From: an uncultured Pseudoclavibacter sp.
GTDB taxonomy: Bacteria; Actinomycetota; Actinomycetes; Actinomycetales; Microbacteriaceae
Direction of reading: 5' to 3'
DNA: 64,000 nucleotides
Assembly: GCA_946221025.1 (NCBI GenBank)
Contig: CAMIMS010000002.1
Span: 11,815 to 75,814, forward strand
The notes below the pieces were generated by a model that saw only the letters and a list, made by a program, of their open reading frames with translations, made no database searches and was not told the DNA's origin. Both the position numbers and the translations under genes were made by a program. The first letter of the stretch is position 1; each line of letters begins with the position of its first letter. Of the stretch, positions 37,596 through 47,000 are shown piece by piece.

Positions 37596-38576
37596 ATGCG
37601 TAGCCGGTTCGAGACGATCTCATTCCCGTCGCCGGTCGACCGGGAATCCGATCTGCGCGAGCGGGAAGGATTCACCGGCGAACTGCTCGCCGATCCGCTG
37701 CTTCGCGTCATTCGGGTACGCGGCGACCGCATCCGGTGTGCGCGGGTCTCGGGAGCCGACCGCATTCGGTACGACGAGCCGGATGCGTCAGAACGCGAGC
37801 GGCTCGCGCAGCCGGAGGAGCCTTGCATCCGCCTCGTGCACCTGGGTCGCGCCCTCATCGAAACCGACCGGGTTGCCAAGGGTTCCCGCGTCGTGGCGCT
37901 GGTCGAGCCCGCCCCCGATCAACCCGACACCGAGAGTGAGGGCGGTGAGTGGCTCACGCTTCGAGAGCTCTGGCCCGCCATGGATGAGCTCGACGAGTGG
38001 GTCGCCACGACCGCCGTCGCCATGAGCCATTGGCACGCATCGCACCGGTTCAGCCCGAAAACCGGGAAACCGCTTCACAGCGCGCAGGCCGGATGGTTGC
38101 TCGTCGATGACGACGGGCACCGGAACTTTCCCCGCACCGACACGGCCGTCATCGTGCTCATCACCGACCCCGCATCCGACCGCATCCTCCTCGGGGCGAA
38201 TTCGCGTTGGCGCGGCACGCGGTATTCGCTCCTCGCGGGGTTCGTAGAGCCGGGGGAGACGTTTGAGGAGGCGGCCGGGCGAGAAGTGCTCGAGGAGTCC
38301 GGCGTGCCGATCACCGCCCTTAGATACGCGGGCTCCCAACCCTGGCCGTTTCCGGGCTCGATCATGGTCGGGTTCACGGCCGAACTCGCGCCCGGGCACG
38401 ACCCGCTCACCCTCACCCCGCAGCCGGGCGAGATCGACGATCTGCGCTGGTTCTCCCGCGACGACCTGGCGCGCGAATCGCAGCTGCTGCCGCCGCGACC
38501 ATCCATCGCGCGACGCCTGATTGATGAGTGGGCCGGGGCAGACAGTGCGATCCAGCGCGAAGCGGATGCGCGATGA
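37596..38576 (+). CDS. nudC: NAD+ diphosphatase NudC lacking the zinc ribbon cysteines
   Basis: Hydrolyses NADH/NAD+ to NMN(H) and AMP and may remove NAD caps from RNA. It has 326 residues from ATG 37596; a further upstream in-frame start at 37533 is rejected because TACAAT lies 7 bases before 37596. The Nudix box GFVEPGETFEEAAGREVLEE and the NudC signature SQPWPFPGS are complete. The zinc ribbon that normally precedes the Nudix domain has lost its cysteines: the usual FCPxCG reads FSPKTG (142-147), and the second pair is also absent (GWLLVDDDGHRNFPR). The protein is therefore a zinc-free variant. It is followed without a gap by a UvrD-type helicase (ATGA overlap). Confidence 0.9.
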   Translation: MRSRFETISFPSPVDRESDLREREGFTGELLADPLLRVIRVRGDRIRCARVSGADRIRYDEPDASERERLAQPEEPCIRLVHLGRALIETDRVAKGSRVVALVEPAPDQPDTESEGGEWLTLRELWPAMDELDEWVATTAVAMSHWHASHRFSPKTGKPLHSAQAGWLLVDDDGHRNFPRTDTAVIVLITDPASDRILLGANSRWRGTRYSLLAGFVEPGETFEEAAGREVLEESGVPITALRYAGSQPWPFPGSIMVGFTAELAPGHDPLTLTPQPGEIDDLRWFSRDDLARESQLLPPRPSIARRLIDEWAGADSAIQREADAR

Positions 38577-40300
38577 GCGCGTCAGAACCGGTCAGCCCCG
38601 AACCCACCGGTGAGGGCAGCATTCTCGCCTCACTCACGCCCGAGCAGCGGGCTGCGGCGATCGCGCTCACCGGCCCGGTGGTGATTCGGGCGGGCGCCGG
38701 CACCGGTAAGACCCGAACGATCACGCACCGCATCGCGTACGGCATCCGCTCGGGTGTGTACGACCCGGGCTCGATCCTCGCGCTCACCTTCACCACGCGA
38801 GCCGCGGGCGAGCTGCGACTCCGGCTTCGTGCGCTCGGCGCCGGCACGGTGACCGCTCGCACCTTTCACGCCGCAGCGCTCAGTCAGCTCTCGTATTTCT
38901 GGCCGCATGCGATCGGTGGGCAGCGCCCGACGGTACTGCCCGGCAAGGGCGACGCGATCGCGCAGGCTGCCGAGCGCATCCGCATCCGAACCACGCCGCA
39001 AGCTGTGCGCGAGCTCGCCTCGGAAATCGAGTGGCGCAAAGTCACCGAGCGCTCCATCGCCGACTATGCGAGTGTCGCCGCTAACGAGCGCCCCACCCCG
39101 ACCGGCCTCAGCCTCGAGCAAACCGTCGACGTCATGCAGGCGTATGAGGACACCAAGGATGAGCGCCGACAGCTTGACTTTGAGGATGTGCTGCTCGCGA
39201 CGGTCGGCATGCTCGAGATGGAGCCGTGGGTCACGCAGCGGGTTCGCGAGCAATACCGGTTCTTCGTCGTGGATGAGTTCCAAGACGTCTCCCCGCTGCA
39301 GGAGCACCTGCTGCGAACGTGGATGGGGGATCGGCGCGACCTGTGCGTTGTGGGCGATCCCGCGCAAACGATCTACTCGTTCACCGGCGCGACGAGCCGA
39401 TACCTGAACGGGTTCTCGCACACCTTCCCCGAGGCGCGGGCGTTCGAACTGACCGGAAGCTTCCGCTCAACCCCGGCGATCCTGCATGAGGCGAACGACC
39501 TGTCGCGTTCCATCCCGAATGCGCTCACGCTCGTTCCCGGCGGGGACCGCGTGAGCGTGTTCCGACCCGACATTCGCGACGAAGCCGACGATGCCACCGA
39601 AGCGAAATCGATCGCCGCGGCCGTGCGGCGAGATCTCGACGAGGGTGTGCCGCCCGGAGAAATCGCCGTGTTGACGCGCGTCCTCTCCCAGCAGTCGAGC
39701 GTGCGTCAGGCACTCGAGCAGTCTGGGATCCCCATCGCGCCGGCAGGCGGGAAGCGCTTTTTCAACGACCCGAACGTGCGCCTCGCGATGGCGCAAATTC
39801 ACGCACAGGCGCTCGTTCCCGACGAGTCCCGGCCGCTGTTTCAGACAGTGAGCGACGCGCTGCGAGCGGTCGGGTGGACACAGAGCCCGCCTGCCGAAGG
39901 CCCACTTCGAGACCGCTGGCAAGCGCTGGATGCGCTCATCCACCTCGCCGAATCGAGGCCTGCCGGAGTCGGGATTCGCGAATTCGACGCGGAACTTCGC
40001 GAGCGCGCCGCCGCCGGGCTCGAACCCGATCTGCAGGCCGTGGTGGTCACGACGCTGCACGCGGCCAAGGGCCTGGAGTGGGAGAGCGTGCACATCCCGG
40101 GCCTGCACGAGGGGCTCATGCCGATCTCGCACGCAACGACAGATGACGAGGTGTTGGAGGAGCGGCGCCTGCTCTACGTGGGCATTACGCGGGCGAAAAC
40201 GCGCCTTCGGCTCTCGTGGGCGCGTTCCGCGACGCCCGGCGGCCCTGAGCGCTCGCCGAGTCGCTTCCTGGCAGAGCTCGGCACGCGCAGCGGCCATTGA
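38573..40300 (+). CDS. UvrD-like superfamily 1 DNA helicase, short form
   Basis: A 575-residue SF1A helicase, ATG overlapping the nudC stop (ATGA). Motifs: I IRAGAGTGKTRTITH, Ia LALTFTTRAAGELRLR, II FFVVDEFQDVSPLQE, III VVGDPAQTIYSFTGA, IV ELTGSFRSTPAIL, V VTTLHAAKGLEWESVHIPG and VI RLLYVGITRAKTRLRLS. Mycobacterial UvrD2, which sits next to nudC in the same conserved neighbourhood, carries an HRDC domain and a C-terminal Cys motif after motif VI. Here the protein ends about 35 residues after motif VI and has neither. It is therefore a UvrD2 counterpart that has lost its accessory tail. The last 116 bases overlap a minus-strand gene. Confidence 0.9.
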   Translation: MSASEPVSPEPTGEGSILASLTPEQRAAAIALTGPVVIRAGAGTGKTRTITHRIAYGIRSGVYDPGSILALTFTTRAAGELRLRLRALGAGTVTARTFHAAALSQLSYFWPHAIGGQRPTVLPGKGDAIAQAAERIRIRTTPQAVRELASEIEWRKVTERSIADYASVAANERPTPTGLSLEQTVDVMQAYEDTKDERRQLDFEDVLLATVGMLEMEPWVTQRVREQYRFFVVDEFQDVSPLQEHLLRTWMGDRRDLCVVGDPAQTIYSFTGATSRYLNGFSHTFPEARAFELTGSFRSTPAILHEANDLSRSIPNALTLVPGGDRVSVFRPDIRDEADDATEAKSIAAAVRRDLDEGVPPGEIAVLTRVLSQQSSVRQALEQSGIPIAPAGGKRFFNDPNVRLAMAQIHAQALVPDESRPLFQTVSDALRAVGWTQSPPAEGPLRDRWQALDALIHLAESRPAGVGIREFDAELRERAAAGLEPDLQAVVVTTLHAAKGLEWESVHIPGLHEGLMPISHATTDDEVLEERRLLYVGITRAKTRLRLSWARSATPGGPERSPSRFLAELGTRSGH

Positions 40301-41048
40301 ATGCGACCTCGCGAACGGTCGGGGTTCCCTCGCGCGAAATATGCACGACCGTGCCGCGGAGGAAATCGCGTCGGTCGCGGGCGATCGCGATGACCTGGCG
40401 GGTCACGATCTCGGCACCGAGCGGATCGGCCATGGGTCCGCGGGTGGGAATCGTCGCGAGCGTTTCACGCATCCGGGTGAAATCCGGATCGAGTGCGCGT
40501 CGGTTCAGGTCATCGCAGCTCAGGCACGGGGTCACACCGGGCATCACGAGCGGACCCACGCTCACGCCGCCATCGACCGCTCGCGCCGCAAGGTGGGGGA
40601 GGTCAAGGCTCATCGCATCCACCGCGCGTGAGGCGTGAAATGCCGGCCCGCCAAGTTCGACGAGAAGCCGGATCGGTTCCCGATTCGCGAGCGCTTCAAG
40701 GCCGTCGGCGACGGTGATTGCGCGAATGCCCGTACCCGCTAGGCGTTCAGCGAGCGTCTGCGCACCCGGCCCGCGAATCGCGACCGGTCCGGATGAACTC
40801 GAAGCGGCGTGAAGGTGGGGCGTCAGCCGGTCGATCAGTAGTCCAACGAGATCGGCGTCGAGGCCGTTTCGAGCCGCGTGCGTGAGGCACCAGTCGCGCG
40901 TGACGCCTCCGCGCCGAAGCCTTGCGAGCATCGCTTCCAGCGGTGCGGTCACGCCCGTCAGGATGAGCGCATCCGCTCCGGCACCCACCTGCAGCGTTTC
41001 CGCGTCGCGTCGAACGATGGGCACATCCGGGGCCAGCTGAAACTTCAC
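40185..41048 (-). CDS. Orphan TOMM-type cyclodehydratase-related Cys protein (Rv3196-like)
   Basis: A 287-residue protein starting at GTG 41048 with no visible ribosome-binding site. It resembles the actinobacterial proteins related to the N-terminal part of TOMM cyclodehydratase/ThiF-like enzymes, such as the one near nudC in M. tuberculosis. Visible features are a substrate-domain-like N-terminus, an inner Rossmann-like strand region (PVAIRGPGAQTLAERLAG), PGVTPCLSCDDLNRRALD and NGRCACRALPG. The CLSC and CAC cysteines look like a zinc tetrathiolate. The ATP-binding part and RiPP precursor are not present nearby. The final 38 codons overlap the UvrD gene antisense; the conserved part ends near CACRALPG. 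Confidence 0.65.
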   Translation of the reverse strand: MKFQLAPDVPIVRRDAETLQVGAGADALILTGVTAPLEAMLARLRRGGVTRDWCLTHAARNGLDADLVGLLIDRLTPHLHAASSSSGPVAIRGPGAQTLAERLAGTGIRAITVADGLEALANREPIRLLVELGGPAFHASRAVDAMSLDLPHLAARAVDGGVSVGPLVMPGVTPCLSCDDLNRRALDPDFTRMRETLATIPTRGPMADPLGAEIVTRQVIAIARDRRDFLRGTVVHISREGTPTVREVAFNGRCACRALPGSDSASAQGRRASRNAPTRAEGAFSPA

Positions 41049-41087
41049 GTCGCGATCGTCGCACGGGGCGAGCCCGCGAAGGCGGAG

Positions 41088-41096
41088 TTATCCACA
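41088..41096. promoter_or_regulatory. Isolated consensus DnaA box
   Basis: TTATCCACA is a perfect DnaA box. It lies 40 bases upstream of the orphan TOMM-type gene. No cluster of boxes or other origin hallmarks is nearby, so this is not oriC; it may be a DnaA-regulated promoter or chance. Confidence 0.35.
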
Positions 41097-41121
41097 CCCG
41101 CGGCTCGCCGCGCAGACGCGA

Positions 41122-42621
41122 CTAGACGGACGGGGCAGAACCCTCGTCGCTGTCGCTGTCGCTGTCGCTGTCCGGATCGACAGTCGGTTCGTCGAAGTCG
41201 GCGCCGTCTCCGCGCGGGTCGGACGGATCGCCCTTCGGGGCGCGATCGCTTCGGATGACACCACCGGCCGGCGCCTCCCCGAATGAATCGGGGTCAGAGA
41301 TGAGGGAGGCGAGCGCCGCGTCGTAGTCGTCGGTCACCTGCTCCTCGTCTCCCCGAAGGCGCGCAATGAGCGCCGTCGGGTCATCGACTTCCTCGGCCGT
41401 CGGGACGGCGTCGAAGTGACTCCAGAGTGAGTCGCGGGTTTCCGCGCCGAGTTCATCCGTGACCTGCTGCCACATGGCGGCAGCCTCACGCAAGCGGCGA
41501 GGTCGAAGCTCGAGGCCCACGAGCGAGGCCATCGCGTGCTCGGCCGGGCCGCCAGTGGCGCGGCGTCGACGCACCATTTCGGCGAGGGCCTCTCGACGGG
41601 GCAGGCGCTCGACGGCACTGAACGTGACCGAATCCACCCATCCCTCAACGAGGGCGAGCATCGTCTCGATGCGCGCGAGGGCGGTTTCCTGCTGCTCGGT
41701 GCGGGGCGGGATGAACGATCCCGTCTCGAACGCGATGCGGATCTCATCGGGCTTGCTCGGATCGATGCGCGCGGCGAGCTCGTTGATCGCCTCCTCATCG
41801 ATCGAGATGCCCGTCGAGAACTCGACCACCTGCGACATGATGTGTAGCGGCAGCCACTTCGCGTGCTCGAACAGGCGCGCGTACGCGAGCTCGCGAACGG
41901 CCAGGTACAGCTCGACCTCATTGGCTGGGATGTCGAGACCCTCACCGAACGCGTCGACGTTTTGCGGGATGAGCGAAGCGCGCTGGGTCTCCAGCACCGG
42001 CAGCCCGATATCGCCTCCGCCGACCACTTCACCAGAGAGCTGACCGACCACCTGGCCAAGCTGCATGGCAAACATCGCGCCACCCACGTTTCGAAGCAGC
42101 GCCGTCGATTGGCCGGCGATGTGCTGCATCTCAGGCGGGATCTGCGCCTCGAGCGCATCGGACAGCGACGAAGCGATGCTCAAAGCGACGGGCTCTGCCA
42201 GTTGCGACCAGACGCCCATTGATTCACCGATCCACTCGCGCCGGGTCATCGTGCGCGGGGGTTGTGCAAGCGATCCGAGGTCGGTCGCCTCGCTCAGCCA
42301 CAGCTCGGCGAGGCGGAAGGTGTGGGCGTAGCGGTCTTCTTCCTCGGGCGAGACTTCGCGGTGCCCGTGACCGGCCACATGCTTGGCGTATTCGGTGGCG
42401 CTGTGCCAGTCGATGTCCTGCGACGGCGCGAACAGCGCGTTCTGCAATTGCCCGATGAGCGCTTGCACGACGGCCGGGTCGGTCGGCAGCCCGCCGACTC
42501 CGGCAAGCGCCGACGGGTCGAATCCCTCGCTGTTTTCGAACAGGTCGCGAAGCATGTCGCGCAGGTCGTCGCGGGGGTCCTGCTCGTCGTCGTGCTCGTT
42601 CGGGGTGGGGGAGTCGTTCAT
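41122..42621 (-). CDS. Zincin-fold protein of the actinobacterial DUF2342 family, active site degenerate
   Basis: A 499-residue member of the conserved actinobacterial family annotated as zinc-dependent metalloprotease. It starts at ATG 42621, six bases after GGAGG. The N-terminal part is helical; the motif region reads VELYLAVRELAYARLFEHAK (about residues 236-255). Where the family's zinc-binding HExxH is expected, this protein has R243-E-L-A-Y247, so both histidines are lost. A C-terminal tail is acidic and holds a DSDSDSDSDEG run encoded by four hexanucleotide repeats. In mycobacteria the same gene lies next to the PDZ-Lon protease, as here. Catalytic activity is doubtful; it may be a scaffold. 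Confidence 0.78.
   Translation of the reverse strand: MNDSPTPNEHDDEQDPRDDLRDMLRDLFENSEGFDPSALAGVGGLPTDPAVVQALIGQLQNALFAPSQDIDWHSATEYAKHVAGHGHREVSPEEEDRYAHTFRLAELWLSEATDLGSLAQPPRTMTRREWIGESMGVWSQLAEPVALSIASSLSDALEAQIPPEMQHIAGQSTALLRNVGGAMFAMQLGQVVGQLSGEVVGGGDIGLPVLETQRASLIPQNVDAFGEGLDIPANEVELYLAVRELAYARLFEHAKWLPLHIMSQVVEFSTGISIDEEAINELAARIDPSKPDEIRIAFETGSFIPPRTEQQETALARIETMLALVEGWVDSVTFSAVERLPRREALAEMVRRRRATGGPAEHAMASLVGLELRPRRLREAAAMWQQVTDELGAETRDSLWSHFDAVPTAEEVDDPTALIARLRGDEEQVTDDYDAALASLISDPDSFGEAPAGGVIRSDRAPKGDPSDPRGDGADFDEPTVDPDSDSDSDSDEGSAPSV
41146..41169. repeat. Four tandem GTCGCT hexamers
   Basis: GTCGCT is repeated four times in frame near the 3' end of the zincin-like gene and encodes an alternating Asp-Ser tail on the minus strand. 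Length changes would add or remove two residues without a frameshift. Confidence 0.7.
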
Positions 42622-42761
42622 TGTCAGCCTCCAGATGGGGTGGCCCTACGCTATCCGGGTCGGTCGCGCCGAACGCGGGAGGGGGCCGGGAGGATCCCCG
42701 ATCGGCTGCGCCCTGGGCGAACAGACCCACCCGTTCCACCGTCTGAGATGAGTGATTGACC

Positions 42762-43979
42762 GTGTCGCACCCGCTGCCCGAACCGTCGGGATCGCATCCG
42801 TATTCGGCCGGCCACCCGGCCAGAACGCCGTCCACTCAAGCCCCATTGCGCAGTTCATCGCCCGCATCCGGCGATCGCTTCGGGCGTATCAGCCTCATCG
42901 CCGGGGCGGCGCTGCTGCTCGGCATGAGCGTGCTGCCCGCGCCGTACGCCGTTCGCTCGCCGGGGCCCGTGCTTGACGCTATTGGCGAAGTGCCGGCCAC
43001 GGAGGAAGCCGAGGCGCGTGAAGTCATCACGATTGATGGCGCTCCGAGCTACGAGCCGGATGCGGGTGAGATCAACATCCTGACCGTGCAGATAACCGGT
43101 AGCCCCGCGGCGACGCCGACGTGGCTCTTGGCCTTCGCGTCATGGGTGAACCCGAGCCAGGACGTCTTGCCGATCGAGGTGTACTACCCGGAGGGGGTCA
43201 CCGTGGAGGAGCGCACCCGCGAGGTGACCGCGCAGATGACCTCATCCCAAGATCTCGCGCGCGCTGCTGCCCTCACCGAGCTCGGCTATGAGGTGCCGAC
43301 CGAGGTTGCCATTGCGGGGCTGACCGACGATTCGCCCGCCGCTGGCGTTCTCGAAGAGGGCGATGTGCTGCGAGCGGTCAACGGTTCGCCGATCGCTTCG
43401 ATGGATCAGCTCCGGGATGCGGTGCGCGAGGCGGGCGAAAAGCCCGTCGAGATCACGATCGAACGCGACGGTGAACCGAAGAAGGTCAGTGTCACTCCGC
43501 AGATGCGTGAGACCGAAGAGGGCGAGGTGCCCGTGATCGGCGTGATCGGGGGCGAGCAATTCCAGTTCCCGGTCGATGTGGATATCGCGGTCGGCGATAT
43601 CGGCGGCCCGTCGGCCGGTCTCATGCTGAGCCTTGCCATCATCGACAAGATGACGCCGGGGAATCTGACCGGGGGCAAGGTCATCGCCGGCACCGGCACC
43701 ATCACGCCGGATGGGCAGGTGGGCGTGATCGGCGGTGTTCGCGAGAAGCTGTACGCCGCGCGCGACGCCGGAGCGGATGCATTCTTCGCCCCGCTCGGCA
43801 ACTGCGGTGAACTCAGCGTGCCCGCGGCCCCGACCGATGTTCCGGTCTACGCGGTCGAGACGCTCAGTGAAGCACGGACCGTGCTCGACGTGATCGCGAC
43901 CGGTGCCGCGACCGATCAGTTCCGCACGTGCCGCGACGTCGTCGAGGCGAGCGATGGGGGCGAACCCGCCTCGAATTGA
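42762..43979 (+). CDS. PDZ-domain Lon-like serine protease, membrane-anchored
   Basis: A protein of about 405 residues from GTG 42762; a TTG six bases earlier is also possible. A proline/serine-rich cytoplasmic start leads to one helix (about residues 45-65, RISLIAGAALLLGMSVLPAP). A PDZ domain follows (VAIAGLTDDSPAAGVLEEGD to about residue 260) and then a Lon-type protease domain. The catalytic Ser is in IGGPSAGLMLSLAI, and the Lys is likely that of GGVREKLYAARDAGA. This is the YlbL-like arrangement, which places the protease outside the membrane. Its neighbour in most actinobacteria is the zincin-like gene, here divergent. Substrates are unknown. Confidence 0.9.
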   Translation: MSHPLPEPSGSHPYSAGHPARTPSTQAPLRSSSPASGDRFGRISLIAGAALLLGMSVLPAPYAVRSPGPVLDAIGEVPATEEAEAREVITIDGAPSYEPDAGEINILTVQITGSPAATPTWLLAFASWVNPSQDVLPIEVYYPEGVTVEERTREVTAQMTSSQDLARAAALTELGYEVPTEVAIAGLTDDSPAAGVLEEGDVLRAVNGSPIASMDQLRDAVREAGEKPVEITIERDGEPKKVSVTPQMRETEEGEVPVIGVIGGEQFQFPVDVDIAVGDIGGPSAGLMLSLAIIDKMTPGNLTGGKVIAGTGTITPDGQVGVIGGVREKLYAARDAGADAFFAPLGNCGELSVPAAPTDVPVYAVETLSEARTVLDVIATGAATDQFRTCRDVVEASDGGEPASN

Positions 43980-44027
43980 CGCGCTTAGTAGACTCATCCG
44001 ACTGAGTCCGTGCCGCGAAGGGGATCT

Positions 44028-47000
44028 GTGTCAACCGCCGCTACACCCGAGTCCGAGCCGAACACGCCGCCGCCGACGCCGCCAAAGGGTCCGTCGGCGA
44101 AGTCGAAGAGCGGGCGGAAGGGTCCAAGCCCCCTCACCCTCACCCTGGCGATCGTGGTGGGACTCGCACTCCTCTTCTTCTGGCTCGCCGGGTTCTATGC
44201 CGACATTCTCTGGTACGACCAGATCGGTTACGGCAGTGTGCTATGGACGCGGTGGGGATCGATGGCCGCGATGTTCGCCATCGGTTTTGTGGGCATGGCG
44301 CTGCCGGTGCTCATCACGATGATGATCGCGTACCGCACCCGCCCGGTGTATGCGCAGCTCAGCGCGCAGGTGGATCGCTACCAGGAGGTCATCGACCCCG
44401 TCCGCCGCGTGGCGATGTTCGGTATTCCGGCCCTCACGGGGCTCATGGCCGGGTCGGCGATCACGCCGATGTGGCCGGAGGCGCAGAAATTCCTGCATGC
44501 CCAACCGTTCGGCATTACTGACCCGGAGTTCGGTCTCGACGTCAGCTTCCACATGTTCCAGCTCCCGTTCTGGCGGGGCGTCGTGGCGTTCGTCAGCGCG
44601 GTGCTGCTGGTGTGCCTGGTGCTCACGATCGCGACGACCTTCCTCTACGGCGGTATTCGCGTGACCGGGAAAGACCTCGTCATCTCCCGCGCGACCCGCA
44701 TCATGCTCGGGTCGATCGCAGCCCTGTACCTCATCACGCAGGCGGTGAGCTTCTGGTTTGACCGCTACTCGACCCTCACCAGCTCCCGCGGCAAATGGGC
44801 GGGCGCACTCTACGCGGACACGCACGCGAACATTCCCGGTCTCGCGGTGCTCTCGGGTGCCGCGATCATCGTCGCGATCATGTTCCTGATCGCCGCGGCT
44901 ACCGGGCGCTGGCGTTTGCCCGTCACCTCGGCGGCACTGCTGGCGGTGACCGCGATGGTCGTGACCTCGTTCTACCCGGGCGTGCTGCAGTCGCTGTACG
45001 TGAACCCGTCCGAAAAGCAGCTTGAATTGCCCTACATCGAGCGGAACATCGTCGCGACCCGAACCGCGTACGGTCTCGACGGGGTAGAGGTGAAGAGCTA
45101 CTCCGCGAAGACCGAAGCGAGCGCCGGTCAGCTTCGCCGCGACGCCGCGACCACGACGAATATTCGCCTCCTCGACCCATCCGTTGTCACGCAGACCTTC
45201 GCGCAGAACGAGCAGGAACGCGCCTACTACGCGTTCGCGCCGACCCTCGACGTCGACCGCTATGAGATCGACGGCGAAAAGCGCGACGCGGTGCTCGCGG
45301 TGCGTGAGCTGAACCAGGAGGGCATGGGTCAGGACGCCCAAAGCTGGGTGAACAAGGCGCTTGTCTACACCCACGGATACGGCGTTGCCGCCGCATACGG
45401 CAACCAGCAAACCACCCAGGGCACGCCCGTGTACTTCCAGAGCGGCATGCCGCAGTCCGGTGAGGTCGCGGTGGAGGAACCGCGCATCTACTTCGGTGAG
45501 CGATCGCCCGAGTACTCCATCGTGGGTGCGCCCCAGGGCGCGCAGCCGATTGAGCTCGACTACACCTCGGGAACGGATGCGAACCAGAGCTACACGACGT
45601 TCAGTGGTAACGGTGGCCCGAAGCTCGACAGCTTCTTGAACCGTCTGGTGTATTCGCTGAAGTTCCAGTCGGAGCAGATCTTCCTCTCTGAGAGCGTCAC
45701 GTCGGAATCGCAGATTCTCTACGACCGCCACCCGGTGCAGCGCGTGCAGAAAGTCGCGCCCTACCTCACCGTCGACTCCGATCCGTATCCGGCGATCGTG
45801 AACGGCGAGATTTTCTGGATCGTTGACGCGTACACGACCAGTGACGACTACCCGTACTCGACGGCGCGGCCGATGCCGACTGCCGACGACCGACAGCAGC
45901 GGGGCAACAACGTCAACTACATCCGCAACTCCGTCAAGGCCACCGTGAACGCCTACGACGGCTCGGTGACGCTCTACGCCTGGGACACCGCCGACCCGGT
46001 GCTGAAGACGTGGCAGGGCGTGTTCCCCGGCACGATCAAGTCGGTCGAGGAGATGCCGGGCGACCTGCTCGCGCACGTTCGCTACCCGGTCGACATGTTC
46101 AAGCTGCAGCGGAATGTGCTCGGCACTTACCACGTGACCGATCCGAACGAGTTCTATTCGCAGCTGAACGCCTGGCAGGTGCCGGCGGACCCGAACAGTG
46201 ACGGCACGAAGTCGCAGCCGCCGTACTACCTGACGATGCAGATGCCCGACGGGCAGCCGGCGTTCTCGCTGTACTCGACGTTCATCCCTCGCCAGTCGCC
46301 CGATGGCCAGTCGCGAAACGTGCTGACGGGATACATCGCCGCGAACTCGGATGCGGGCTCAAAGGATGGGGTGGTCGCCGATACCTACGGCAAGCTCACG
46401 CTTCTGCGCATCGACAACGCGGATGTGGCCGGCCCCGGTCAGGTGCAAAACAGCTTCAACACGAACCCGGTCGTCGCGACCGAGCTGAACCTGCTCGCGC
46501 AGAGTGGTTCGGATGTGATTCGAGGGAACCTGCTGACCCTGCCGGTTGGTCAGGGCTTCCTGTACGTGCAGCCGGTGTACGTGCGATCCCGCACCGAAAC
46601 GAGCTACCCGGTGCTGCGGCGCGTGCTCGTCTCGTTCGGTGACAAGGTTGGCTTTGGCTACACCCTCGACGAGGCGCTCGACAGCGTGTTCGGTGGGGAC
46701 GCCGGTGCCGATGCGGGAGACGCGGATGCGGCCGGTGGCCAAGATGCCGGACAGGGCGGCCCCGACGACTCGGCTCAGGGGCAGGAGTCGACGACCACCC
46801 AGCAGCTTGCCGCTGCTGTTCGTGAGGCGCAGGCGGCCCTGCAGGCACGCACCGAGGCCTACCAGCGAAACGACCTCGTCGCGGCCGCGCAGGAAGATAA
46901 GAAGCTCACGGATGCGCTCGGTCGCATCGAGCAGCACACGCAGCAGCTCGAGTCGGAGACGGGTGCTCAGCCCGCAGACCCGGCAGCGCCGCCCGCAGAT

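Noticed and set aside
41088..41096. Replication origin.
   Set aside because: Only one DnaA box; no cluster, AT-rich region, dnaA or dnaN nearby.
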